A stretch of 15,061 nucleotides of DNA from Victivallales bacterium (GCA_016285335.1 JAEEQO010000056.1:1-15061), one strand, 5' to 3'. Positions 1 to 7,245 are shown, numbered from the stretch's first letter. A program made the numbers and translations. The notes: a model not told the origin generated them from the letters alone.

Positions 1-2634
1 GCGGAAATGCACGTGGAGGATGTTTTCGTGGAGGCCCCAGGTGCTGAGCTCGTCGTCGAGCCAGACCTGTTCGCCGTTGATCCAGAGGACGCTGGCGTCG
101 TCGGTGCCGATCATGGCGAGGACGTCGGTGTCTTCCTCGAAATGAACGTCTGTATAGGCATAGTAGATCGCGTTGTCCATCTTGTCCGGCGTGCGGATGC
201 AGTTCGTGTCGGTCTGCACATAGCGCCAGCGGAGGCGGATGGGCTTCTTCGTGACCGGGTCGAGCTTGCCGTCGTATTCGGCATCGAGGTCGATCCTGGT
301 CTCCGGCTCGCGTTTCACGCGCTCGGCGATGTGCGTGTACCGGCTGCCGTCGTATTTGCCGTCCCACGGGCCGATCACGTACCACGAGTCGATGAAGACG
401 AACCCCTGGCGGGCGGCGTCTTTGGTGACGCGGCGGCCCGGGACGGATTCCGCGATGATGGCGTAGTCGGCGGGTTCGGAGGCGACGCGTTTGCTGTCGG
501 AGTTGCCGACCGGACTGTAGGTATAGCCGCCGAACTCGAAATCGAAGTCGCCGCGGAACGCGATGCCGCCTCCGCCATAGGCGTTGCGGCTGTTGCCGAA
601 ACTGGAACCGCTGCCAAAGCCCTGTCCCTGACCTTGTCCCTGGCCTTGGCCTTGACCTTGACCCTGGCCCTGCTGGCCGGCGCGTTCGACGCCTTCGCGT
701 CCCATTTGGGCGAGCTGGCGCATCATGTCCGACAGGCTGCCGCCCTGCCCCTGGCGTCCGCCCTGCATCCCGCCCTGCTGATTGCGCATGGCGCGGTTCT
801 GCATCGCGGAGAAGAGGCGTTCGGCGGAAAGCGGCATGTTGATCCCCGCCATGCGGGCGAGGCTGTTCGCGCGGGAGGACAGCGAATCGGCGGCGTCCTG
901 CAGCGCGGTCATCTGTTCGATGGCGCGGAGAAGCTGTTCCTTGGTCATGAACTGGCCTCCGCCGCCCTGGCCGCCGCCCTGCTGGCCCTGTTCGCCGCCC
1001 ATTTCGCCGCCCTGACCCTGACTGCCCTGCGAGGCGCTCTGCTGCTGGTTTTCGGGGTTGGAATTGAGCGCTTCGAGGAGCTTGCGGAGATACTGCTCCG
1101 CTTCGACGGCGGTGAATTCATCGTCGTAACGCGCCCGCAGGGCCTTCATCATGAAGTCCTCGGCGTCCTTGTCCATCGCGATGGCGGCCTCCTGGATGTC
1201 GGCGAATTCCGGATCGACGTTGTAGATCCACTCGGAAAGCTTCAGATTGACGTCGTTCCGGTGGTTCATGGCGGACGTGTACGCCTGCTGCCCGAGGTCG
1301 GGGAGCTTGCGCACGACGGTCTTGTTCGTGTCGGTCAGCTGCGTGTGGAATCCCTGCATGTCGCGGGATGCCGTCTGGAGGAACGACAGGTCCTGACGCG
1401 CGACGTTGGTATCATTGTCTTCGACCGCCTTTTTGACCGCGTCGTAGGCGCGTTTGGCCTGGTCCATCGTGTGCGTGGCGTTCTCCTCCACCTCGTTCAC
1501 GAGGTAGATCTCGTAGGACGGGACCTCGTAGGGTTCATCGTAGACGAGCCCGAGGCGGCCGGCCCTGCGGAGGCCGGAACCGGAACGCGGACGGCTCGCG
1601 CGCTCCGCCTCTTCCTTCGTGAGGCGGTCGCGGCTCTCCTCGACGGTCTTCTTGTCGAGCGCGTAAGCATCCTCGGTCAGGCGGTAGATCTCCTCGGCGG
1701 CGTCGAGGATCTTCTGCGGGTCCTCGGCAGCGCCGCCCCCCTGCGACAGGTCGCGGGAGAAATGCTCCATGGAGGTCTGGTCCATGTTTTTGTTCAGGGA
1801 GTCCATGGAACGGATGGCGTTCTGGTAGGCGTTCAGCTCGGCGTACTTCGTATCGAGCTGTTCCTCCATCGCCTGCATGTAGTCCTTCAGCTGCTGGAGC
1901 GTGGCGTCGACGGGCGGCATTTCGGGCGCGGCGTTCATGATGCCGATGTCGTACGCGCCGGAGAAATCGCCGTTCAGGATGGAGTCGATCATGCGTTCGA
2001 GTTCGAGCGACTGCCATTCGGCTGTAGCGGAGTCCACGCCGAAATCCAGGTAGCTGGACGGATTCGCGCGGAAGCGTTCGCTGTTGGCCTTCATCGCCTC
2101 CAGCTGGCTGCGGAAGACCGGGACCTGATCGGACGTCGGGGAATTCTCCAGCTGATGGCGGATGTCCTCCGCGATGCGGGCGTTCTCCGTGAACGGGATC
2201 ACGTAGTCGTATTCGTGGGACAGGTTTTCGGCGATGTCGAAGAGGCGTTCGTAGGCCTCCTGCGCGGGGTCGCGGAGTTCGGAGTAGATGTCCTTCAGCT
2301 CCTCCTTGCGTTCCTCCATCTTCTCCAGGGTCTCCTCGACCTCGGCGAGCTTCTTGCGGATCTCCTTTTCCTTGCGTTTCTGGACGCGGTCGCGGATCTT
2401 CTTGAGCTCGGCGGGCGGGGCTTCCTTCTTGACCTTTTCGGGGTCGTTCTTGTGCGCCTCGCGTTTCGCCTCGTTTTCCTGCTTCTGCTTCATCGCCTCC
2501 TCCAGCGAATACCGGCTGTAGCGGATGAAGTCGAGCTGCCAGGCGGCGAAGAGCGCGGCGAGGTAGCAGAGGATCGTGGCGGTCCAGATGATGGCCGTGG
2601 TGCGGCCGGATTGCGGATTGCGTTTGCTGTTCAT
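1..2634 (-). CDS. Large single-TM envelope protein, coiled coil plus beta-sandwich-like C-terminal domain (3' end outside window)
   Basis: The reading frame runs from an ATG at 2634 off the left edge, giving 878 codons without a stop. GAGGA lies 6 nt upstream of the ATG, and the gene follows exbD by 15 nt, so the two are probably co-transcribed. Visible parts: a short basic N-terminus, one hydrophobic helix at about 14-32, a highly charged coiled coil at about 73-118, then a long helical, Gln/Met-rich region to about 525. Next come Gly/Gln-rich linkers (about 527-562 and 617-672, including nine Gln-Gly dipeptides). From about 695 there is a beta-rich segment with WYVIGPW (751-757) and a DDASVLWINGEQVW block (845-858). 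That block resembles sugar-binding-like beta-sandwich modules in which Trp-Ile-Asn-Gly precedes a strand. The likely topology is a cytoplasmic stub with the bulk in the periplasm. The function is not recognised. The ExbD neighbour suggests a partner or client of a proton-driven envelope motor (inference). Confidence 0.85.
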   Translation of the reverse strand, partial: MNSKRNPQSGRTTAIIWTATILCYLAALFAAWQLDFIRYSRYSLEEAMKQKQENEAKREAHKNDPEKVKKEAPPAELKKIRDRVQKRKEKEIRKKLAEVEETLEKMEERKEELKDIYSELRDPAQEAYERLFDIAENLSHEYDYVIPFTENARIAEDIRHQLENSPTSDQVPVFRSQLEAMKANSERFRANPSSYLDFGVDSATAEWQSLELERMIDSILNGDFSGAYDIGIMNAAPEMPPVDATLQQLKDYMQAMEEQLDTKYAELNAYQNAIRSMDSLNKNMDQTSMEHFSRDLSQGGGAAEDPQKILDAAEEIYRLTEDAYALDKKTVEESRDRLTKEEAERASRPRSGSGLRRAGRLGLVYDEPYEVPSYEIYLVNEVEENATHTMDQAKRAYDAVKKAVEDNDTNVARQDLSFLQTASRDMQGFHTQLTDTNKTVVRKLPDLGQQAYTSAMNHRNDVNLKLSEWIYNVDPEFADIQEAAIAMDKDAEDFMMKALRARYDDEFTAVEAEQYLRKLLEALNSNPENQQQSASQGSQGQGGEMGGEQGQQGGGQGGGGQFMTKEQLLRAIEQMTALQDAADSLSSRANSLARMAGINMPLSAERLFSAMQNRAMRNQQGGMQGGRQGQGGSLSDMMRQLAQMGREGVERAGQQGQGQGQGQGQGQGQGQGFGSGSSFGNSRNAYGGGGIAFRGDFDFEFGGYTYSPVGNSDSKRVASEPADYAIIAESVPGRRVTKDAARQGFVFIDSWYVIGPWDGKYDGSRYTHIAERVKREPETRIDLDAEYDGKLDPVTKKPIRLRWRYVQTDTNCIRTPDKMDNAIYYAYTDVHFEEDTDVLAMIGTDDASVLWINGEQVWLDDELSTWGLHENILHVHFR
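619..672 (-). repeat. Nine tandem hexanucleotides encoding (Gln-Gly)9
   Basis: Nine consecutive 6-bp units of the form CAR-GGN encode residues 655-672 of the large envelope protein. Synonymous third positions vary between units (cag/caa, ggc/ggt/gga), so the array is not a freshly expanded perfect repeat. It forms a flexible polar linker between the helical part and the beta-rich C-terminal domain. Confidence 0.9.
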
Positions 2635-2649
2635 GCCATGTCCTCGCGA

Positions 2650-3126
2650 TCAGTCCGTCGTCGTGCCGGGGACGTAGAACCGCGATTCGCGGTAGTCCCT
2701 CATGCGCACGTCGACCTTGTTCAAATGGTTGATCTGCAGTTTGTCGAGCATTTCGATCACGGTCTGGAACTCGACGTCGGGGTCGGCGTACAGCCGCACG
2801 TTGATCTCGCCGTCGCCCTGCATCCGCGCCAGGCTCTCCACGAACTTGTCAACGTCCGGCACGCTGCGGAAATCGGGCCGTCCGTCCTGCAGGCGGCGTT
2901 CCGCCGAATAATACCGCCCGTCCTTGCCGATCGCCAGGATCACACGGCGTGCGTCCATGCGTTCGGAAATGGTCACGGCGGGGTCTGGCACCTCGATGGG
3001 GATCTGCTTTTCCAGCTTCTTCATCATGGTGGTGACGAGGAAGAAGATCAGGAGTAGGAAGACGCAGTCGATCAGGGGCGACATTTCGAGCGTGACGTCA
3101 TCGTCGTCTTTTTTGCGGATTCTCAT
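2650..3126 (-). CDS. exbD: ExbD/TolR-family biopolymer transport protein
   Basis: This 158-aa protein has the ExbD/TolR layout: a short charged cytoplasmic N-terminus (RKKDDDD), one TM helix at about 17-35 starting with the family pattern SPLID-C, and a periplasmic domain of about 120 residues. Asp20 sits where the essential proton-carrying aspartate of ExbD/TolR lies. Family members work with an ExbB/TolQ/MotA-like subunit to couple the proton motive force to movement of an envelope partner. No ExbB is seen upstream in this window; the preceding gene is an unrelated hydrolase separated by terminators. The downstream gene, 15 nt away, is the large single-TM envelope protein, so it may be the partner (inference). 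No convincing Shine-Dalgarno or promoter is visible before the ATG at 3126, which is unusual for this window. The family assignment is secure; the specific role is not. Confidence 0.92.
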   Translation of the reverse strand: MRIRKKDDDDVTLEMSPLIDCVFLLLIFFLVTTMMKKLEKQIPIEVPDPAVTISERMDARRVILAIGKDGRYYSAERRLQDGRPDFRSVPDVDKFVESLARMQGDGEINVRLYADPDVEFQTVIEMLDKLQINHLNKVDVRMRDYRESRFYVPGTTTD

Positions 3127-3245
3127 GTTCGGTCAAATTCCGGTAATATTTCTGGATGGATTCGGACGGGTGTTTTCAGGATTAGACGGAACGAAGGCCC
3201 GGTTTCTTAGCGGGTCTTTGCAATTTTTTCGGACAAATCCGGCGT

Positions 3246-3269
3246 TTTTCCGGTCCGGCGGCCGGAAAA
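3246..3269. terminator. Second intergenic hairpin, A/T-flanked, possibly a bidirectional terminator
   Basis: TTTTCCGG (3246-3253) pairs perfectly with CCGGAAAA (3262-3269) around an 8-nt G/C loop. Because the A/T bases lie inside the stem ends, either strand would give a GC hairpin closed by A-U pairs. It lies just beyond the first hydrolase terminator and 119 nt upstream of exbD, insulating the two genes. Confidence 0.5.
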
Positions 3270-3274
3270 CACTG

Positions 3275-3312
3275 AAACGAAAAGAGCGGGAGCTTGCTGC
3301 GGCTTCCGCTCT
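3275..3312 (-). terminator. Rho-independent terminator of the hydrolase gene
   Basis: On the minus strand AGAGCGG (3312-3306) pairs with CCGCTCT (3289-3283), a perfect 7-bp stem with extra AGC/GCT pairing inside the loop. It is followed by TTTCGTTTC. It begins 44 nt after the hydrolase stop codon. Confidence 0.7.
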
Positions 3313-3355
3313 GTAGATTGCCTGAAGCGGCCGGAGTGGATCCTCCGGCAACCGG

Positions 3356-4468
3356 TCATTCTTCGGTCTTTTCGGCCTCGTCGTCCGCCTTGTCCGCTTC
3401 GCCTTCGGCGGGTTCGGGCTCGACGGATTCAAGCGCCTGCCAGGCACGCTGCTTTTCCATCTCCTCGGCGTTCGGGAACGCGGAGATGAAGCCGTCGCCG
3501 GGCTTGGAGCCCGCGGGACGCGGTCCGCCGTTGAAGCCGAAGCCCTTCGCGTACTGTCCGGCGGTCACGGGGCCGACCGGCTGGTTCTGCGGATGGACGT
3601 CGGACTGACGGCCGCGGCGCTGCGAGAAGAGCCAGTTCCAGGTGTCCGGGTCGGCATAAGCCTTGTCCCAGCAGTTGTGGCCGACGCCGAAGTATTCGCG
3701 CAGATAGACGTTCTTGTTCTCGGCGGCCTTCATGGAGATATACATCCAGCGCGCCAGCTGGGGCGGCACGGTCACGTCGTCGGCGCCCTGGAAGATGAAG
3801 ACCGGCAGATCGCGCATGAATTTCGCGCGGTTCGGGTCACCGCCGCCGCAGCACGGGATGCCGGCGGCGAAGATGTCGGTGCCGTAACGGGCCAGGAGGT
3901 CCCAGCAGCCGTAGCCGCCCATGGAGAGGCCGGTCACGTAAACGCGCTTCTTGTCGGCGTTGAACTCTTCGATCTTCTTCTCGATCAGCACGGGGATCAT
4001 GCCGAGCGCCTGATAGGGTTCCTCCATCAGGTCGCCCATCGCGCCGCCGCGGTGAAGCGGGGCCCAGACCTGATCGCTCGGGCACTGCGGAGCAAGCACG
4101 ACGACCTTGCGGCCGCCGTCGCGCATCTGCTTGACGATCTCGGGCAGACCGATCGCGAGCTGCGCGAGATTATCCTCGCCGCGTTCACCGAACCCGTGCA
4201 GGAAGACCAGGATCGCGAACTTGCCTTCCAGGTCCGCATTGTACACGCCCTGGCAGTAACGCAGTTCACCGTTGCAGTTCGTCAGCACCTCCTGCGTCAT
4301 TTCGAAGTCTTCCAGAAGGCGCTTCTGGTTGGCGAATCTCTGCGCGGTCTGCTCGGACGGTTCCTCCATCGGAGCGATGACGGCGGATTCGATGGCGGGA
4401 TCGGACGAACATGCGGCGCCGACCGCCGCGAGGGCGGCACAGCCGAGCACAAGCAAATGTTTCTTCAT
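3356..4468 (-). CDS. Secreted alpha/beta-hydrolase of the COG4099 (predicted esterase/peptidase) type
   Basis: This 370-aa protein begins with a signal peptide and an AAVGAAC stretch. Cys20 is a likely lipoprotein cysteine, though Gly at -3 is atypical, so plain signal peptidase I cleavage is possible. The catalytic domain (about 60-284) shows the oxyanion motif LHGFGERGEDN (90-100), the nucleophile elbow GLSMGG with Ser182, the acid in GADD (Asp230 or Asp231) and the base His264 in GVGHNCW. This set and the spacing match COG4099 / dienelactone-hydrolase-like esterases, which act on ester bonds outside the cytoplasm and often on plant polysaccharide decorations. The substrate here is unknown. 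After the domain comes a tail of about 85 residues ending in an acidic Glu/Ala-rich stretch (about 345-370). AAAGGA lies 7 nt before the ATG. The gene is monocistronic, with its own promoter and terminator. Confidence 0.92.
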   Translation of the reverse strand: MKKHLLVLGCAALAAVGAACSSDPAIESAVIAPMEEPSEQTAQRFANQKRLLEDFEMTQEVLTNCNGELRYCQGVYNADLEGKFAILVFLHGFGERGEDNLAQLAIGLPEIVKQMRDGGRKVVVLAPQCPSDQVWAPLHRGGAMGDLMEEPYQALGMIPVLIEKKIEEFNADKKRVYVTGLSMGGYGCWDLLARYGTDIFAAGIPCCGGGDPNRAKFMRDLPVFIFQGADDVTVPPQLARWMYISMKAAENKNVYLREYFGVGHNCWDKAYADPDTWNWLFSQRRGRQSDVHPQNQPVGPVTAGQYAKGFGFNGGPRPAGSKPGDGFISAFPNAEEMEKQRAWQALESVEPEPAEGEADKADDEAEKTEE

Positions 4469-4508
4469 AAACGGGTCCTTTCGGTTTTTGGTATTGTCTT
4501 TCGATAGA

Positions 4509-4536
4509 AATATACTGCTTTTCCCGCGAAAATCAA
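4509..4536 (-). promoter_or_regulatory. Sigma-70-type promoter of the hydrolase gene
   Basis: On the minus strand TTGATT (4536-4531) and TATATT (4514-4509) are separated by 16 bp. The predicted start is near 4502, giving a leader of about 34 nt. A purine-rich tract (4540-4600, minus strand) lies upstream and could act as an UP-like element. The 213-bp divergent region 4469-4681 also holds the K+ channel promoter. Confidence 0.6.
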
Positions 4537-4608
4537 TTCCCTTGTCCTTTTTTTTCCTGTTTTTCAGTCTTTTCTCCCGTTTCCCGCGGTTTTCCCCGCC
4601 TCCCGCAT

Positions 4609-4636
4609 TTGAAATACGGCTTTTTTGTGCTATTTT
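4609..4636 (+). promoter_or_regulatory. Probable sigma-70 promoter of the K+ channel gene
   Basis: TTGAAA (4609-4614) and TATTTT (4631-4636) are separated by 16 bp. The predicted start is near 4643, about 39 nt before the ATG at 4682. The -35 matches 5 of 6 consensus bases and the -10 matches 4 of 6. Confidence 0.5.
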
Positions 4637-4681
4637 TTACCGAATAAAAGATAGAACCTCTCTGCACGAAAGCTTTCCGCC

Positions 4682-5596
4682 ATGAATCTGTACCGGCGCA
4701 TCAAACGCAACATCTTCGAGATCATTCAGCCGTCCGCGGACGTGTCCCAGGCACGCCTCGCCAGCAGGATCTTCGACTCCGTCATCATGACGCTGATCGT
4801 CTTCAGCGTCCTCTCCGTATTCATCTGCACGTTCAAGATCCCGGACTGGCTCTTCAGAATCCTGATCCGCGTCGAGTTCGTCTCCATCATCATCTTCACG
4901 ATCGAATACGCCCTGCGCATATGGACCGCCAACTTCCTTTATCCGGAGCTCAACCCCATTCGCGCCCGCATCCGCTACATCACCTCGCCCATGGCGATCA
5001 TCGACCTCATTTCGATCCTGCCGTTCCTCGTGCCCGTGCTGCACACCTACAACCTGGTCGGCGTCCGGGTGTTCCGCCTGGTCCGTCTGCTCCGCATCTT
5101 CAAACTGAACCGTTACTCCGACGCCCTGGCGGCCATCGGCGACGTCTTCCGCCGCAAGTCCCAGCAGATGATCGCCTCCACGTTCTTCGTCTTCATCATC
5201 CTCATCCTCGCCTCGCTCCTCATCTATTACGCCGAACATGACGCCCAGCCGGAGCAGTTCGCAAACGCCTTCTCCGGCCTCTGGTGGGCCGTCGCCACGC
5301 TCACCACGGTCGGCTACGGCGACATTTACCCGATCACCCCGCTCGGACGCGTCCTCGGCGCGATCATCGCCATCCTCGGCATCGGCGTGGTGGCCGTCCC
5401 CACAAGCATCCTCAGCGCCGGATTCATGGGAATGCTCGAAAAGGAGACCGCCGAAGAGAATGAGGCCGGGAAAACGAAGAAGCAGGATATCCCCGCCGGA
5501 ACGCCCGAAACACATGCCCATCCGGCCGAATCCGCCGATGCGACATTCGAACCGCCGCAATACTGCCCCCACTGCGGCAAGAAGCTCTTCCCGTAA
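4682..5596 (+). CDS. Voltage-gated K+ channel (Kv-type, six TM)
   Basis: This 304-aa protein has the full Kv subunit plan. S1-S3 helices lie at about 31-52, 59-80 and 103-120. An S4 follows with a positive residue every third position: Arg129, Arg132, Arg135, Arg138, Lys141 and Arg144. Then come S5 (about 163-183), the pore helix and selectivity filter TTVGYGD (208-214), and S6 (about 222-246). It should form a homotetrameric inner-membrane channel selective for K+ that opens on depolarisation. The cytoplasmic tail (about 250-304) is hydrophilic and ends in YCPHCGKKLFP. That is a lone CxxC (Cys295, Cys298), like half a zinc ribbon, and could bind metal across subunits. No clear Shine-Dalgarno precedes the ATG. 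The small TM protein gene follows 21 nt after the stop. Confidence 0.95.
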   Translation: MNLYRRIKRNIFEIIQPSADVSQARLASRIFDSVIMTLIVFSVLSVFICTFKIPDWLFRILIRVEFVSIIIFTIEYALRIWTANFLYPELNPIRARIRYITSPMAIIDLISILPFLVPVLHTYNLVGVRVFRLVRLLRIFKLNRYSDALAAIGDVFRRKSQQMIASTFFVFIILILASLLIYYAEHDAQPEQFANAFSGLWWAVATLTTVGYGDIYPITPLGRVLGAIIAILGIGVVAVPTSILSAGFMGMLEKETAEENEAGKTKKQDIPAGTPETHAHPAESADATFEPPQYCPHCGKKLFP

Positions 5597-5617
5597 TCTT
5601 GTTTTTCCGCCTCGGAC

Positions 5618-5974
5618 ATGCAGAACGAAGGAACAAATGTCCCGACCGGGGAAAAACGCACGGCGAAAAGCTGCTGTCTCCTGGCACTCGCCGTCTGCCT
5701 CGCCTTGTTCCTCCTCATCCTGACGGCTCTCGCCGGCATCATCATCGCGGACACCATCCAGCTCAGAGGCGAGGATTTCACTTTGGAGCGGCGGGCGGAG
5801 CGCTACAAGGTCGCGGCGCAGTTCATCTGGGTGGACTTCACAAGATGGGTCTCCGGGCGTTTTTCGGACGCTCCGCCGCCAGAGAATGACCAGCCGACGG
5901 AGAACGAATCGCCGACGGAGAACAAACAGACGTCCGAGAACGAACCGCCGCTTGAGAACGACCAATCCTTCTGA
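5618..5974 (+). CDS. Small single-TM protein with hexapeptide-repeat tail
   Basis: This 118-aa protein has a polar N-terminus, a strong hydrophobic helix at about 19-44, an amphipathic Arg/Glu-rich segment (about 50-82) and an acidic, Pro/Asn/Glu-rich tail. The tail consists of five tandem hexapeptides of the form xENxxx (88-117). It begins 21 nt after the K+ channel stop on the same strand, so it is probably in the same transcript and may be an accessory or regulator of the channel (inference from position only). No clear ribosome binding site is seen; translational coupling to the channel gene would explain that. No known family is recognised. A long open frame on the opposite strand covers this gene and the channel, but it is compositional. 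The hydrophobic helix and the spacing favour this reading. Confidence 0.65.
   Translation: MQNEGTNVPTGEKRTAKSCCLLALAVCLALFLLILTALAGIIIADTIQLRGEDFTLERRAERYKVAAQFIWVDFTRWVSGRFSDAPPPENDQPTENESPTENKQTSENEPPLENDQSF
5879..5968 (+). repeat. Coding minisatellite, five 18-bp units
   Basis: Ninety bases divide exactly into five in-frame 18-bp units encoding PENDQP, TENESP, TENKQT, SENEPP and LENDQS. The core GAGAAY is constant in every unit while flanking positions differ, so the array is old or diverging. It makes up the C-terminal tail of the small TM protein. Confidence 0.85.
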
Positions 5975-6016
5975 ACTCACTCTGCGGTTTTTGAACGGAA
6001 TCCGATCCCCGCGGGG

Positions 6017-6045
6017 TTGTTTTTCCGCGAAAACGGTGGTATTGT
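6017..6045 (+). promoter_or_regulatory. Weak candidate promoter of the ZIP transporter gene
   Basis: TTGTTT (6017-6022) and TATTGT (6040-6045) are separated by 17 bp. The predicted start is near 6052 and the leader about 70 nt. Each hexamer has only partial consensus, so a sigma-70 call is tentative. It falls in the only gap (5975-6122) between the small TM protein and the transporter. Confidence 0.35.
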
Positions 6046-6073
6046 ATTCAGAGTAAAAAAAGTGACATGCCGC

Positions 6074-6097
6074 TCCTGCCGCATCGACGGGGCAGGA
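6074..6097 (+). other. Hairpin in the leader of the ZIP transporter gene
   Basis: TCCTGCC (6074-6080) and GGCAGGA (6091-6097) form a perfect 7-bp stem with a 10-nt loop. The stem ends 11 nt before the ribosome binding site GGAGGAG (6109-6115). It has no U tract and so is not a terminator. It could modulate translation or be a dyad bound by a regulator. Confidence 0.4.
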
Positions 6098-6122
6098 TCA
6101 CGCGGAACGGAGGAGTTTGAAC

Positions 6123-6902
6123 ATGAAAGAGACCATTTTGGGACTGCTGATCCCGTTCGCGGGGACGATCGCCGGGGCGGGCTGCGTGTTTTTTCAGAAA
6201 CGGGAGCCGGGCGAGACTTCCCAGCGCGCCATGACCGGATTCGCCGCCGGCGTGATGGTGGCGGCGTCCGTGTGGAGTCTGCTGATCCCCGCCATGGAGC
6301 AGTCCGCTCAGCTCGGGAGATGGGCGTTCGCGCCCGCCGTGACGGGATTTCTGGTCGGCATGGCATTTCTTCTGCTGCTGGACCGCATAACGCCGCACCT
6401 GCACCGGAACACCGACCTCGCGGAGGGGCCGCGGAGCCGCCTCACGCGTTCCGTCAAGCTCTCGCTGGCGGTCACCCTGCACAACATCCCGGAGGGAATG
6501 GCAGTCGGCGCGGTCTACGCCGGGATGCTCACCGGAAACCACGAGATCTCGGCCGGAGGAGCGCTGGCGCTCTCCATCGGCATCGCCATTCAGAATTTCC
6601 CCGAGGGGGCGATCCTCTCCATGCCGCTTCATAACAGCGGGACCGGCAAAGGGAAGGCGTTCCTGCTGGGCGCGCTGTCCGGCGCGGTGGAACCCGTGTT
6701 CGGGGCGCTGACAGTGCTTGCTGCGGAGCTCGTCACGCCCGCCATGCCCGGCCTGCTCAGTTTCGCGGCGGGCGCCATGCTCTACGTGGTGGTCGAGGAG
6801 CTGATCCCGGAAATGTCCGCCGGGAAGCATTCGAACGTGGGCGTGATCTCGTTCGCCGTCGGGTTCGCGCTGATGATGGCGCTGGACGTAGCGCTGGGGT
6901 GA
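6123..6902 (+). CDS. ZIP-family divalent metal transporter, GufA/ZupT-like
   Basis: This 259-aa, multi-TM (about eight helices) inner-membrane protein belongs to the ZIP family. The two signature metal-site helices are present: LHNIPEG (119-125) with His120, Asn121 and Glu124, and IQNFPEG (156-162) with Gln157, Asn158 and Glu161. Further acidic residues are Glu190 and EELIPE (225-230). These match the binuclear site of bacterial GufA-type ZIPs, which import Zn2+ and other divalent ions. Between TM3 and TM4 there is a short cytoplasmic loop with HLH (92-94). The start is the ATG at 6123, because GGAGGAG lies 7 nt upstream; a TTG two codons earlier would sit too close. The gene converges with DUF1805 (27 bp between stops) with no obvious terminator in that gap. 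Metal specificity cannot be read from sequence. Confidence 0.93.
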   Translation: MKETILGLLIPFAGTIAGAGCVFFQKREPGETSQRAMTGFAAGVMVAASVWSLLIPAMEQSAQLGRWAFAPAVTGFLVGMAFLLLLDRITPHLHRNTDLAEGPRSRLTRSVKLSLAVTLHNIPEGMAVGAVYAGMLTGNHEISAGGALALSIGIAIQNFPEGAILSMPLHNSGTGKGKAFLLGALSGAVEPVFGALTVLAAELVTPAMPGLLSFAAGAMLYVVVEELIPEMSAGKHSNVGVISFAVGFALMMALDVALG

Positions 6903-6929
6903 CAGCCCGAAGTCGCGGCAGGAAAGACC

Positions 6930-7211
6930 TTACTGCATCTTCAGGAGGGCGTCGCGGCCGGTCATGCCGGGATGGACGCCGAGCGCTTCCGCGGCGGGGG
7001 AGACCGCCTTCACGGCCGCGTTCAGCATGTCGTCGTAATTCGCGACGCCGGAGACGACGGCGAGAGCGTCCCCGACCTTCGCAGCGGTTTCGGCAGAAAT
7101 ATAGCCGCATCCGAGCAGGCCGCGCGCCGCGCGGATGACCAGGATCTTCGTGTTCTGCGTGGCGAAGGTGACCGCGTCGAGATCGTTTCCATTAAGCTGT
7201 ACGGTATCCAT
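6930..7211 (-). CDS. DUF1805 (YunC-like) protein
   Basis: This 93-aa protein matches the DUF1805 family from end to end. Features seen are a strand-rich start, KILVIRAARGLLGCGYI (22-38) with the conserved Gly-Cys-Gly, ETAAKVGDA (41-49), and the C-terminal GMTGRDAL (82-89). The family is widespread in Firmicutes, archaea and anaerobes and has no firmly established reaction. The gene is last in the importer-DUF1847 series, 74 nt after DUF1847. It also has a good ribosome binding site (AGGAAAGG) and an apparent promoter of its own, so it can probably be made independently of the importer. The family call is confident; the function is unknown. Confidence 0.9.
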   Translation of the reverse strand: MDTVQLNGNDLDAVTFATQNTKILVIRAARGLLGCGYISAETAAKVGDALAVVSGVANYDDMLNAAVKAVSPAAEALGVHPGMTGRDALLKMQ

Positions 7212-7245
7212 TTTTCAAGACCTTTCCTGTTGGGGTTACGATATC

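Noticed and set aside
7..3057. A 1016-codon open frame on the plus strand
   Set aside because: It is codon-aligned antisense to the large envelope protein and exbD. It is open because TTA, CTA and TCA codons are rare in those genes. The minus-strand products have a TM helix, an ExbD family match and ribosome binding sites; the plus-strand product has none.
3593..4507. A 304-codon plus-strand frame over the hydrolase
   Set aside because: Antisense shadow; the minus-strand product carries a full catalytic triad.
4637..5980. A 447-codon minus-strand frame opposite the K+ channel and the small TM protein
   Set aside because: Its product is a low-complexity Asp/Glu/Arg/Gly sequence, exactly antisense to a complete Kv channel with S4 and the GYGD filter.
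6007..6024. CCCCGCGGGG followed by T-rich sequence as a terminator after the small TM protein
   Set aside because: The palindrome leaves too small a loop for a stable stem. It cannot be distinguished from chance in GC-rich DNA.
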